Origin: CAZBWP01 sp964630265
GTDB taxonomy: Bacteria; Pseudomonadota; Alphaproteobacteria; Rhodospirillales; Defluviicoccaceae
Direction of reading: 5' to 3'
DNA: 64,000 nt
Assembly: GCA_964630265.1 (NCBI GenBank)
Contig: CAZVRW010000001.1
Location: 62,001 to 126,000, forward strand
Both the position numbers and the translations under genes were made by a program. Shown here in pieces: positions 24,327-32,848 of the stretch (positions are counted from its first letter, which is position 1; every line of letters begins with the position of its first letter). The notes under the pieces were generated by a model. It was not told the origin of the DNA, did no database searches, and worked only from the letters and a program-made list of their open reading frames with translations.

Positions 24327-26687
24327 ATGTCCCATTCCGATGCCAAGCCGCCAGCGCCGTTTCCGACGCGGGACGCCGTGCTGGAGTTCATCCGGGCCCG
24401 CGATCACCGCGTCGGCAAGCGCGAGATCGCCCGCGCCTTCGGCCTCGACTCCGAGCAGAAGGTGGCGTTGCGCGACCTGCTGCGAACGCTGGAGGACGAA
24501 GGGCTGATCGGCCGCGCCGGCCGGCGCCGCTACCGTCAGCCGTCCGCCCTGCCCCCGGTCGCCGTGCTGGTGATCACCGGCCCCGACGCCGACGGCGAAC
24601 TGCTGGCCCGGCCGCAGACGTGGGAGGCCGACGAGCCGCCGCCGCGCATCTACATGGCGCCGGATCGGCGCAGCCGGTCGGCGCTGGGAGCGGGCGAACG
24701 GGTGCTGGCGCGGCTGCAGCCGGCCGGGGATGGCGTCTACGAGGGCCGGGTCATCCGCCGCCTCCCGGGCGCGCCACAGCGGGTGCTCGGCATCTTTCGC
24801 AGCCTCGACGGCCACGGCCGCATCAAATCCATCGACCGTCGCGAGAAGTCGGAGTTCGTGGTCGCCCCGGGCGATCACCTGGACGCCGCCTCGGGCGAAC
24901 TGGTCTGGGCCGAGGTGCTGCGCAGCGGCCGGCCGCTGGGGCCGCGGCCGGCCCGGGTCATCGAACGCCTGGGTGACGTGCACGGCCCGAGATCCGTCAG
25001 CCTGATCACCATCCACGATCACGATATCCCGACCGCGTTCTCCGGCGAAGCGCTGGAACTCGCCGCCGCCGCCGGGCCGGCGCCGCTGCAACAGCGCGAG
25101 GACCTGCGCACCATCCCGCTGGTCACCATCGACGGCGCCGACGCCCGCGATTTCGATGACGCCGTCTGGGCGGAAGCCGATCCCGACCCGGGCAATCGCG
25201 ACGGCTGGCACATGCTGGTCGCCATCGCCGATGTCGCCTGGTACGTGCGCCCCGGCGACGCCCTCGACCGCGCCGCGTACGAGCGGGGCAATTCCGTTTA
25301 TTTTCCCGACCGCGTCGTGCCGATGCTGCCGGAGGCGCTGTCCAACGGCTGGTGCTCGCTGCGCCCCGGCGAGGAGCGGCCGTGCCTGGCGGCGCACCTG
25401 TGGATCGACGCCGAGGGCCGGCTGCTCAGGCATCACTTCGTGCGCGGGCTGATGCGCTCGGCCGCGCGCCTGACCTACGAACAGGTGCAGGCGGCGCGCG
25501 ACGGCCGGACCGACGACGTCACCGGCCCGCTGGCGGAACCGGTGCTGTCCCCGTTGTACGGTGCGCTGGACGCCCTCCTTCGCGCCCGCAACGCCCGCGG
25601 CGTGCTGGAATTGGATCTGCCGGAGCGCCGCGTCGTCATCGGCGAGGATGGCGCCGTCGTCGGCATCGAGCAGCGCCAGCGCCTCGACAGTCACAAGCTG
25701 ATCGAGGAGTTCATGATCGCCGCCAACGTCGCCGCTGCCGAGGCCCTGGAGGCGAAGCGCTGCCCCACCATCATGTATCGGGTACACGACGAGCCGAGCC
25801 GCGAGAAGCTGGAGGCGCTCAGGGATTTCCTCGCGACCATCGGCCTGAAGCTGGCGCGCGGGCAGGTGACGCGGGCGTCGATGTTCAACCACATCCTGGA
25901 CCGCGCCGCCGAGACCCCCTATGCCCGGGTGGTCAACGAGGTGGTGCTGCGCAGCCAGGCGCAGGCGGCCTACGATCCCGAGAACATCGGCCATTTCGGC
26001 CTGGCGCTGCGCCGCTATTGCCACTTCACCTCGCCGATCCGCCGCTATGCCGATCTGCTCGTGCACCGGGGGCTGATCGCCACGCTGGGATTGGGGCCGG
26101 GCGGCCTGCCCCCCGATTCAGGCGATTTCGCCAGGATCGCCGAACACATTTCGGCGACGGAACGCCGCGCCGCCACCGCCGAACGCGATGCCGTCGACCG
26201 CTTCACCGCGGCGTTCCTCGCCGAGAAGGTGGGCACCGAGTTCGCCGGGCGGATCACCGGCGTCACCCGCTTCGGCCTGTTCGTCACCCTGGAGCCGAGC
26301 GGCGGCGACGGCTTGGTGCCGATCTCCACCCTGCCCGACGACTACTACGTGCACGATGAAGCCGGGCATCGGCTGGTCGGCCGGGCCGGCGGCCTCGTCT
26401 ATCGCCTGGGCGACGCGGTCGCCGTGCGCCTCGTCGAGGCCGATCCGATCACCGGCGGGATCATCCTGCACGTGGTCGAGGCGGCATCGAGCCCGCGCCG
26501 CCGGCCCACCCGTCCGCGCCACCCGCAGGCGCGTGCCGGCGGCCCGCCGAAGGGCGGGCGGACAAAAGAACCCCCGCCGAAGGGCGGGCGGACAAAAGAA
26601 CCCCCGCCGAAGGGCGGAAAGACGAAAGCAGCCCCGCCGAAGGGCGGTCGGGCGAAAAGCAGCCCGCCCAAACGCCGCGACCGCTAA
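24327..26687 (+). CDS. rnr: Ribonuclease R
   Basis: 786 residues, a processive 3'-5' exoribonuclease. An N-terminal winged-helix region is followed by cold-shock OB folds, the RNB catalytic domain ('IDGADARDFDDAVW', about 267-281, with the Asp cluster that binds Mg2+), and an S1 domain near 640-725. The basic C-terminal tail, normally used to unwind structured RNA, is a striking four-fold repeat of the decapeptide 'PPKGGRTKEP' and variants, encoded by 30-bp repeats. It lies 36 bp after topA. Confidence 0.95.
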   Translation: MSHSDAKPPAPFPTRDAVLEFIRARDHRVGKREIARAFGLDSEQKVALRDLLRTLEDEGLIGRAGRRRYRQPSALPPVAVLVITGPDADGELLARPQTWEADEPPPRIYMAPDRRSRSALGAGERVLARLQPAGDGVYEGRVIRRLPGAPQRVLGIFRSLDGHGRIKSIDRREKSEFVVAPGDHLDAASGELVWAEVLRSGRPLGPRPARVIERLGDVHGPRSVSLITIHDHDIPTAFSGEALELAAAAGPAPLQQREDLRTIPLVTIDGADARDFDDAVWAEADPDPGNRDGWHMLVAIADVAWYVRPGDALDRAAYERGNSVYFPDRVVPMLPEALSNGWCSLRPGEERPCLAAHLWIDAEGRLLRHHFVRGLMRSAARLTYEQVQAARDGRTDDVTGPLAEPVLSPLYGALDALLRARNARGVLELDLPERRVVIGEDGAVVGIEQRQRLDSHKLIEEFMIAANVAAAEALEAKRCPTIMYRVHDEPSREKLEALRDFLATIGLKLARGQVTRASMFNHILDRAAETPYARVVNEVVLRSQAQAAYDPENIGHFGLALRRYCHFTSPIRRYADLLVHRGLIATLGLGPGGLPPDSGDFARIAEHISATERRAATAERDAVDRFTAAFLAEKVGTEFAGRITGVTRFGLFVTLEPSGGDGLVPISTLPDDYYVHDEAGHRLVGRAGGLVYRLGDAVAVRLVEADPITGGIILHVVEAASSPRRRPTRPRHPQARAGGPPKGGRTKEPPPKGGRTKEPPPKGGKTKAAPPKGGRAKSSPPKRRDR
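26544..26663. repeat. Four 30-bp coding repeats at the 3' end of rnr
   Basis: Units begin at 26544, 26574, 26604 and 26634. The first two are identical; the last two have drifted. Each encodes ten residues of the form Pro-Pro-Lys-Gly-Gly-Arg-Thr-Lys-x-x. The unit keeps frame, so the length of the basic RNase R tail can vary by ten residues. Confidence 0.9.
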
Positions 26688-26694
26688 CGATGCC

Positions 26695-26722
26695 TTGACA
26701 CGCTGGCCGCGCTGCGTAAGGT
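26695..26722 (+). promoter_or_regulatory. rpmG promoter (sigma-70 type)
   Basis: TTGACA (26695-26700), a 16-bp spacer and TAAGGT (26717-26722) lie 46 bp before the rpmG ATG and just after the rnr stop. The -35 matches consensus exactly. Confidence 0.55.
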
Positions 26723-26767
26723 GCGCGCTTCGATCGGCATGCGCGAAAGTGGATTCGGAACGTCACG

Positions 26768-26941
26768 ATGGCAAGGGCGAAGCAGAACACCATTCTGGTC
26801 CGGCTGGTCAGCACCGCCGACACCGGCTACTTCTACGTGGCGAAGAAGAACACGAAAACCGCCACCGGCAAGCTGGAGTTCAAGAAATACGATCCGCGCG
26901 CCCGCAAGCACGTGCTGTTCAAGGAAGCCAAGATCAAGTAG
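26768..26941 (+). CDS. rpmG: 50S ribosomal protein L33 (zinc-free, 57 aa)
   Basis: 57 residues starting 'MARAKQNTILVRLVSTADTG' and ending 'KHVLFKEAKIK', the usual alphaproteobacterial L33. It has no cysteines, so it is the zinc-independent type, matching the zinc-free L36 in this window. It has its own promoter and converges on the Crp/Fnr gene with only 12 bp between stop codons. Confidence 0.96.
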   Translation: MARAKQNTILVRLVSTADTGYFYVAKKNTKTATGKLEFKKYDPRARKHVLFKEAKIK

Positions 26942-26953
26942 GCGGCGCGCGCG

Positions 26954-27691
26954 TCAACCGCGGACCTCGTCCACCAGGCTTCCCAGCGTCTCCAGATCGT
27001 GGATGACGAGCGCATCCTTCTGGCGCTCCACGAGGCCGCGACGCGCCAGGTCGTTCAGCGCCCGCGCCACCGTCTCGCGCGTGGTGCTGACCCGGCTGGC
27101 GATGTCGCCGTGCAGCGGAATCGGGCTGATCCGCGCCCGCGTCTCGGCAACCCGGTGGCGACGCGCCTGACGCAGGATCTCCGCATGCACGCGGTTGTGG
27201 GCAGCCAGCGTGCTCAAATCCATGATGCGATCGTCGGCGGAGCGGATGATGCGGGCCAGCCTTTGCATCACCCGCAGCGCAACCTCCGGCTGGCGGGCGA
27301 GCACGTCGAGGAACACCGCCCTCGGGATGACCGCGAGCAGTGACGGCTCGACGGCGATCACGCCCGCCGATCGGGGCTGCCCGTCGATCGCCGCCAGTTC
27401 GCCGAAGCAGGCGCCGGGCAGCAACTCATCGAAGGTGATCTCGCGCCCGGAGAGCGAATAGTTGACGATCCGGATGCGCCCGTCGAGGACGCCGAAGACG
27501 TCGGCATTGGGCGAGTCGCGATCGAACACCTGCTCCTGCGCGTGACAGCGTCTGAGGGCCGAGGCGCGGCCGATCGTCGCGACGGCCTCTCCGGCAAGCT
27601 CGCAAAACAGCTCCAGCTCGGCCAGCCGCCGGCCGGCCGAAGCGGCATCGCCTCTGACTCGCTGCATTCGGTCCAAGACTTTTCCGGTCAC
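26954..27691 (-). CDS. Crp/Fnr-family transcription regulator with cyclic-nucleotide-type cassette
   Basis: 245 residues: a cupin-like effector domain, a long dimerisation helix, and a C-terminal winged helix-turn-helix ('IASRVSTTRETVARALNDL', about 196-215). The phosphate-binding cassette reads 'GELAAIDGQPRSA', close to the G-E-L-x(7)-R-S/T-A signature of cAMP-binding CRP proteins. There is no FNR-type N-terminal cysteine cluster, so direct Fe-S oxygen sensing is unlikely. The start is uncertain (GTG 27691; ATG 27667 also possible). A TATAAT lies upstream at 27729-27724 on this strand. The effector and targets are unknown. Confidence 0.85.
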   Translation of the reverse strand: MTGKVLDRMQRVRGDAASAGRRLAELELFCELAGEAVATIGRASALRRCHAQEQVFDRDSPNADVFGVLDGRIRIVNYSLSGREITFDELLPGACFGELAAIDGQPRSAGVIAVEPSLLAVIPRAVFLDVLARQPEVALRVMQRLARIIRSADDRIMDLSTLAAHNRVHAEILRQARRHRVAETRARISPIPLHGDIASRVSTTRETVARALNDLARRGLVERQKDALVIHDLETLGSLVDEVRG

Positions 27692-27772
27692 TCCGTGCCG
27701 CCGCTGGCGACGACCTCCGGGAGATTATACGGCATCCGGCCTCGCGGCACGATGCGCTTCTGGCCGCACCGG

Positions 27773-29329
27773 TCAGACGACCACGCCGACGCCGGCGCGC
27801 CGCGGGTCGCCGCCGGCGAGCAGCGCGCCCGATCGGCCGCTCTCGACCGCGTGCACGCCGCCGAAGAACATGTTGGGCGCGGGAAACAGGTCGACCTCGT
27901 CGGCCATGCGGCGGCCGGCGGCGACCGCCGCCTCGGAAAATCCCGCCTCCATGCGCAGCCGGCCGCCCTCGAAATGCAACCGCGGCCGCTCGATCGCCTC
28001 TGGTAGCGGCAGGGCGTAGCCGCGGGCGTTGAGCAGCACTTGAAGGATCGCCGTGCGAATCCGGTTGGAGCCGCCGGAGCCGATCACCGTGGTGCCACCG
28101 GCGGGATCCAGAACCAGCGTCGGCGCCATCATCGAACTCATGCGGGTGTCGGTGGGCCAGCGGTGGAAACCGTGCGGATTGATGTCCTCCTCGCCCAGCA
28201 CGTTGTTCATGTGGATGCCGGTTCCCGGCACCACGTAACCCGAGCCCTCGCCGTTGCTGAGCGAGAGGGCGGCGGCGTTGCCGATGCCATCGATGACGCT
28301 GATGTGGGTGGTGCCGCGGTTGGCCGGGGGACGGCCCAACACGCCGTCGCGAAAGGCAGCGACCAGTGCCGGTGCCAACAGCGCTTCGGCGGCGTCCTCG
28401 GCGGCCTGTTCGTGCAGGCGGCTTTCGACGCGGGCCCGGTTGGTCGCGGCCATGACCCGCATCAGGCGTTCGACCGCCGCGGGCGAGCCCCAGCCGAGCG
28501 GCCCGAGATCCCCATCACCGAGCATCGCCAACGCGAAGGCGAGCAGGACACCACCGGACGCCGGCGGCGGATTCAGCAGCAGCCGCCCGCCGAGCGCGTC
28601 GACGACCAGAGGCCGCCGCAGCTCGGTCTCGTAGCCGGCCAGATCGGCGCGGCCGAGGTGGCCGCCGCGTGACGTGCAGTCGCCGGCGATGGTCTGGGCG
28701 ATCTCGCCGCGATAGAACAGCGCCGCGCCTTCGATCGCCAGCGTCTCCAGGGTGTCGGCCAAAGCCGGATTGCGGAGGATCTCGCCCTCGCCGATCAGCC
28801 GCTCCGGCGCTTCGGGGCTGGCGAACAGCGCGCGGCAGCCGGGATCGCTCTCCAGGATGGCAGCGACGACGCCGCACATGTAGGCCTGCATGGGCTCGAG
28901 GCGGACACCCTCGCGCGCCCAGGCGACGGCCGCTTCGACGATCCGCCGCATGGGCAGGGTGCCGAGCCGTTCATGCACGGCGAACAGGCCGTGGACCATG
29001 CCGGGCGTCGCCATCGCGCCGATGCCGACGTGGAACTCCTGTTGCACCGGGCCGAAGTCGGCGAGCACCGGCCGGAACGCCGCGTCGGCGGCATCGACAC
29101 GGCGCTTCGGCGTCTGCGGGAAGAAGTCGAACACCACCGGCCGCTCCGAGGCCGGGCGCGCCAGCAGGAAACCGCCGCCGCCGAGCGAGGCCAGCACCGG
29201 CTCGACGACACAGGCCGCCGCCAGCGCCGCCAGCGCCGCGTCGAACGCGTTGCCGCCGTCGGCGAGCACGTCGGCGGCCGCCTGCGCGGTCAGCGGATGT
29301 CCACAGGCGATGGCTCCCTTGCCGGTCAT
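27773..29329 (-). CDS. Gamma-glutamyltransferase family protein
   Basis: 518 residues of the Ntn-hydrolase GGT family. The autoproteolytic nucleophile is T340 in 'RGTTHISVID', so the precursor should split into large and small chains. 'GSGGSNRIRTA' and 'MNNVLGEEDI' are family motifs of the small subunit. The N-terminus carries no clear signal peptide, so it may be cytoplasmic and act on gamma-glutamyl or acyl-amide substrates rather than periplasmic glutathione. ATG 29329 has GGAG 6 nt upstream; an upstream start at 29380 is possible. Its upstream region is shared with the divergent secreted protein. Confidence 0.88.
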   Translation of the reverse strand: MTGKGAIACGHPLTAQAAADVLADGGNAFDAALAALAAACVVEPVLASLGGGGFLLARPASERPVVFDFFPQTPKRRVDAADAAFRPVLADFGPVQQEFHVGIGAMATPGMVHGLFAVHERLGTLPMRRIVEAAVAWAREGVRLEPMQAYMCGVVAAILESDPGCRALFASPEAPERLIGEGEILRNPALADTLETLAIEGAALFYRGEIAQTIAGDCTSRGGHLGRADLAGYETELRRPLVVDALGGRLLLNPPPASGGVLLAFALAMLGDGDLGPLGWGSPAAVERLMRVMAATNRARVESRLHEQAAEDAAEALLAPALVAAFRDGVLGRPPANRGTTHISVIDGIGNAAALSLSNGEGSGYVVPGTGIHMNNVLGEEDINPHGFHRWPTDTRMSSMMAPTLVLDPAGGTTVIGSGGSNRIRTAILQVLLNARGYALPLPEAIERPRLHFEGGRLRMEAGFSEAAVAAGRRMADEVDLFPAPNMFFGGVHAVESGRSGALLAGGDPRRAGVGVVV

Positions 29330-29540
29330 CGGCGCTCCGATTGTTGTTGGGCCAAAGCGCGGGCGTAGCGTCGGTGTCACGGCGTGTCAACGAACTGCAG
29401 GGTTTCGGCGGCGCCGAAGCAGCCGGCGTTGACAGTGAACAGGCGGCCATCCAAAGTTGCGGCGAAGTCGGCATCGCCGCCGGCCGCGCCTCGGGACGCC
29501 CTTCACGGGTTGCGACGGTCCCGGCGAGGAGACCAGAACG

Positions 29541-30170
29541 ATGCTGCGCCAATATTCCCGGACGGTGGCGATCGTCCTCGCGGTGACGATGTCCTTGGCG
29601 GGCGTCGCCGCGGCCGGTGTTGCGCTGGCGCAGTCCGCCGCGACGGCCGTGCTCAATGCCGTGCTCTACCGGCCGATCCCCGCCGGCGCAGCGGTGCACG
29701 TCCGCACCCTCGACGACTCGCCGCAGCATCAGGACCTGAAGCGGCGCTTCGAGGCGGCCCTGAGGGACCGCGGCTACGCCATCGATCCGGCGCCGACGCG
29801 GCTGGTGATTACCGTCGAGCCGCGTGACCAGATCGGTTTCTGGAACTATCAGAGCGGCGCCCTGATCGAGGCGCAACGGGGCTATGACCGCATCGCCCGG
29901 AAGGATCTGGATAGTTACATGGTCAATCTCTACAACAGTCGTCAGGGCGGCTTGATCAACCGGCCGGACCGGCCATCCGGCGTCAATCCGTCGCGGTTTC
30001 GACTGGAAGCCCGGCTGGAGGACCGCAGCGACGGCCGCACCCTCTGGCAGGGCTGGACCTCGGCCGAGCTGACCGTCGGCGACGGGCAATCGCTGTGGAC
30101 GGCGATGGCGCCCCCCCTCGCCGGCGCGGTCGGTCGCACCGTTCGGGAGCAGCGGGTCTCGCTGCGCTGA
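29541..30170 (+). CDS. Secreted hypothetical protein (209 aa)
   Basis: I do not recognise the family. Residues 1-30 form a clear signal peptide ending 'GVALAQS'. The mature part starts with 'VLYRPIPAGAAVHVRTLDDS', then an alpha/beta region ('LVITVEPRDQIGFWNY'), and ends with 'GRTLWQGWTSAELTVGDGQ'-like beta strands. That layout resembles small periplasmic DUF4136-type proteins, though I cannot confirm it. ATG 29541 has a GGAG upstream. A TTGACA at 29429-29434 with a weak -10 is a possible promoter. Confidence 0.75.
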   Translation: MLRQYSRTVAIVLAVTMSLAGVAAAGVALAQSAATAVLNAVLYRPIPAGAAVHVRTLDDSPQHQDLKRRFEAALRDRGYAIDPAPTRLVITVEPRDQIGFWNYQSGALIEAQRGYDRIARKDLDSYMVNLYNSRQGGLINRPDRPSGVNPSRFRLEARLEDRSDGRTLWQGWTSAELTVGDGQSLWTAMAPPLAGAVGRTVREQRVSLR

Positions 30171-30251
30171 TCCCCCACTCACGTCGGAGAGTCTCATCAC
30201 AATGATGGCGTTGTTTGGGCCCGCGGCCGGTGTCCGCGGGATGGATGGACG

Positions 30252-31412
30252 ATGACGTCGGATGGCACCGCGAAGGTCGTGCTGCCCGTCGGGGTTGTCG
30301 ACGTGCTGCCGCCCCAGGCGGCGTTCGAAGCCACGGTGGTCGAGCGCCTGACGGCGGCGATCGCGACCTGGGGATACGAGCGGGTGGCGCCGCCGCTGAT
30401 CGAGTTCGAGGCGGGACTGCTCGCCGGCAGCGGCGCCGCGCTGGCGGCGCAGACCTTCCGGCTGATGGATCCGGTTTCCCAGAACATGCTGGCGCTCCGC
30501 CCGGACATGACCATGCAGGTGGCGCGCATCGCCGCCGACCGGCTGGGCGCGAAACCGCGGCCGCTCCGCCTCGGCTATGCCGGACAGGTGGTGCGGGTCC
30601 GCGGCTCGCAGCTTCGGCCGGCGCGGCAGTTCCGCCAGGTCGGCGCCGAGTTGATCGGCGCCGACGGGGCGGCCGCCGACGCCGAGGTGATCGTCATGGC
30701 GTGCCAGGCGCTGGCCGACCTCGGGGTGCGGGAGATCACCGTCGATCTCGGCATGCCGACGCTGGTGCCGGCGCTGCTGGCAACGCAGGGCGGCCTCCCC
30801 ATCGACGATCCGCGGCTGCGCCTGGCGCTGGATCGCAAGGATCCGGCGGCGGTGGCGGCGCTCGCGCCCGATCTCGGCGCCGACGCCGCCCGGCTGCTCG
30901 CCGATCTCGTGGTCCTCGCCGGTCCGGCGCGCGGCGCGCTCGCGGCCCTGGCCCGGTTGGATCTGCCGACGGCCGCGGCGGCGGCGCGCACCGCCCTGGA
31001 AGACGTCGTCGCGCGCGTCGAACGGGACGCCCCGGATCTCGCGCTCGGCGTCGATCCCGTCGAACGGCGGGGTTTCGAGTATCACACCGGTGTCACCTTC
31101 GCGCTGTTCGTGCCCGGGGTCGCCGGCGACATCGGCCGCGGCGGCCGCTACCGCGCCGGCCAGCCGGGCGAACCGGCGACGGGCATCACGCTGTTTCTCG
31201 ACGCCGTCTTGCAGGCCCTGCCCGAACCGGCCACGCCCGAGCGGACCTTCCTGCCCTGGGGGACACCGCCGGCGGCGGCGCGGCCGCTGCGCGCGGCCGG
31301 ACACGTCGTCGTCGCCGCCCTGATCGAGAGCGCGGACGTCGATGGGGAGGCCGGCCGGCTCGGCTGCGGCTCGGTGCTTGTCGATGGGCAGGTGCGCGCG
31401 GTAAGGAATTGA
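30252..31412 (+). CDS. hisZ: ATP phosphoribosyltransferase regulatory subunit HisZ
   Basis: 386 residues with a class II aminoacyl-tRNA-synthetase fold related to HisRS ('PVGVVDVLPPQAAFE', 'MLALRPDMTMQVAR', 'RRGFEYHTGVTFALF') but no C-terminal anticodon-binding domain. HisZ pairs with the short HisG to make and regulate the first enzyme of histidine synthesis. hisG is not adjacent. It is followed 25 bp later by purA, a neighbour pair common in alphaproteobacteria that joins two purine-linked pathways. Confidence 0.93.
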   Translation: MTSDGTAKVVLPVGVVDVLPPQAAFEATVVERLTAAIATWGYERVAPPLIEFEAGLLAGSGAALAAQTFRLMDPVSQNMLALRPDMTMQVARIAADRLGAKPRPLRLGYAGQVVRVRGSQLRPARQFRQVGAELIGADGAAADAEVIVMACQALADLGVREITVDLGMPTLVPALLATQGGLPIDDPRLRLALDRKDPAAVAALAPDLGADAARLLADLVVLAGPARGALAALARLDLPTAAAAARTALEDVVARVERDAPDLALGVDPVERRGFEYHTGVTFALFVPGVAGDIGRGGRYRAGQPGEPATGITLFLDAVLQALPEPATPERTFLPWGTPPAAARPLRAAGHVVVAALIESADVDGEAGRLGCGSVLVDGQVRAVRN

Positions 31413-31437
31413 GACTCGGATAAAGGATCGGGATGGG

Positions 31438-32730
31438 ATGGGGAACGTCGTTGTCGTCGGCTCGCAATGGGGCGACGAGGGAAAAGGCAAGATCGTCGAC
31501 TGGCTGTCCGAGCGGGCCGATGTGGTCGTCCGCTTCCAGGGCGGACACAACGCCGGCCACACCCTGGTGGTCGACGGGGTCACCTACAAGCTGAGCCTGC
31601 TACCGTCGGGGGTCGTCCGCCCCGAGAAGCTCGCGGTGATCGGCAACGGCGTCGTGCTCGATCCGTGGGCGCTGCTCGCCGAGATCGATCAGGTGCGCGG
31701 CCAGGGGATCGACGTCGGTCCCCACAACCTACGCATCGCCGAGAACCTGGCCCTCATCCTGCCGCTGCACCGCAACCTGGACAAAGCGCGCGAGGTGGCG
31801 CTCGGCCGGCTGCGTATCGGCACCACCGGCCGCGGCATCGGCCCGGCCTACGAGGACAAGGTGGCGCGCCGGGCGCTGCGTCTCGGCGACCTGGCCGACC
31901 TCGCGGTCGCCGCCGACCGGGTGGACGCCCTGCTCGTCCACCACAACGCGCTGCTGAAGGGACTCGGCATGGAGCCGGTCGACCGCGACAGCCTGCTCAG
32001 CGCGCTCAGCGCGATCGCCCCCCAGGTCCTGCCCTACGCCGACACCGTCTGGAAAACCTTGAACGCGGCGCGGCACGCCCGCAAGCGCATCCTGTTCGAG
32101 GGCGCGCAGGGCACGATGCTCGACATCGATCACGGAACCTATCCGTTCGTCACCTCGTCGAACACCGTCGCCGGCCAGGCGTGTACCGGCTCCGGCCTCG
32201 GCCCCGGGGCCATCGACTATGTGCTCGGCATCGTCAAGGCCTACACGACGCGGGTCGGCAGCGGCCCCTTCCCGACGGAGTTGGACGACGAGATCGGTCG
32301 CGGGCTCGGTGAGCGCGGGCGCGAATTCGGCACCGTGACCGGGCGGCCACGGCGCTGCGGCTGGTTCGATGCGGTGCTGGTCCGCCAATCGGTGTATCTG
32401 AACGGCATCGATGGCATCGCCCTGACCAAGCTGGATGTCCTCGACGGCATGCCGAGCCTGAAGGTGTGCGTCGGCTATCGCGTCGATGGCGCGGTGATCG
32501 ATCACCTGCCCGCCTCCACCGTCCACCAGCAACGGATCGAACCGGTGTACGAGACGCTCGAGGGCTGGAGCGAGAGCACCCGCGGGGCGCGCTCGTGGAT
32601 CGATCTGCCGGCGACCGCCGTCAAATATATCCGCCGGATCGAGGAGCTGATCGAGGCACCGGTGCATCTGCTCTCGACCAGCCCGGAACGCGACGACACC
32701 ATCCTGGTGCGCGACCCCTTCGTCGATTGA
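31438..32730 (+). CDS. purA: Adenylosuccinate synthetase
   Basis: 430 residues with GTP P-loop-like 'GDEGKGKIVDWL', IMP-site 'QGGHNAGHT', 'GTTGRGIGPAYEDK' and 'TGRPRRCGWFD'. It joins IMP and aspartate using GTP, the first committed step to AMP. All catalytic motifs are intact, including the Asp of the P-loop and the His of 'GGHNAGHT'. It appears cotranscribed with hisZ. Confidence 0.97.
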   Translation: MGNVVVVGSQWGDEGKGKIVDWLSERADVVVRFQGGHNAGHTLVVDGVTYKLSLLPSGVVRPEKLAVIGNGVVLDPWALLAEIDQVRGQGIDVGPHNLRIAENLALILPLHRNLDKAREVALGRLRIGTTGRGIGPAYEDKVARRALRLGDLADLAVAADRVDALLVHHNALLKGLGMEPVDRDSLLSALSAIAPQVLPYADTVWKTLNAARHARKRILFEGAQGTMLDIDHGTYPFVTSSNTVAGQACTGSGLGPGAIDYVLGIVKAYTTRVGSGPFPTELDDEIGRGLGERGREFGTVTGRPRRCGWFDAVLVRQSVYLNGIDGIALTKLDVLDGMPSLKVCVGYRVDGAVIDHLPASTVHQQRIEPVYETLEGWSESTRGARSWIDLPATAVKYIRRIEELIEAPVHLLSTSPERDDTILVRDPFVD

Positions 32731-32848
32731 CGTCGCCCAACGACGGCCTCTCTCCTGCCGCGTTAAGGATTTCGAAGACGCTCTGCCGCTAGCCTCTGCG
32801 CCCGATCATCGACGACGGAGCGGTGAAACCGGACGGAGCGCGGCAGCC

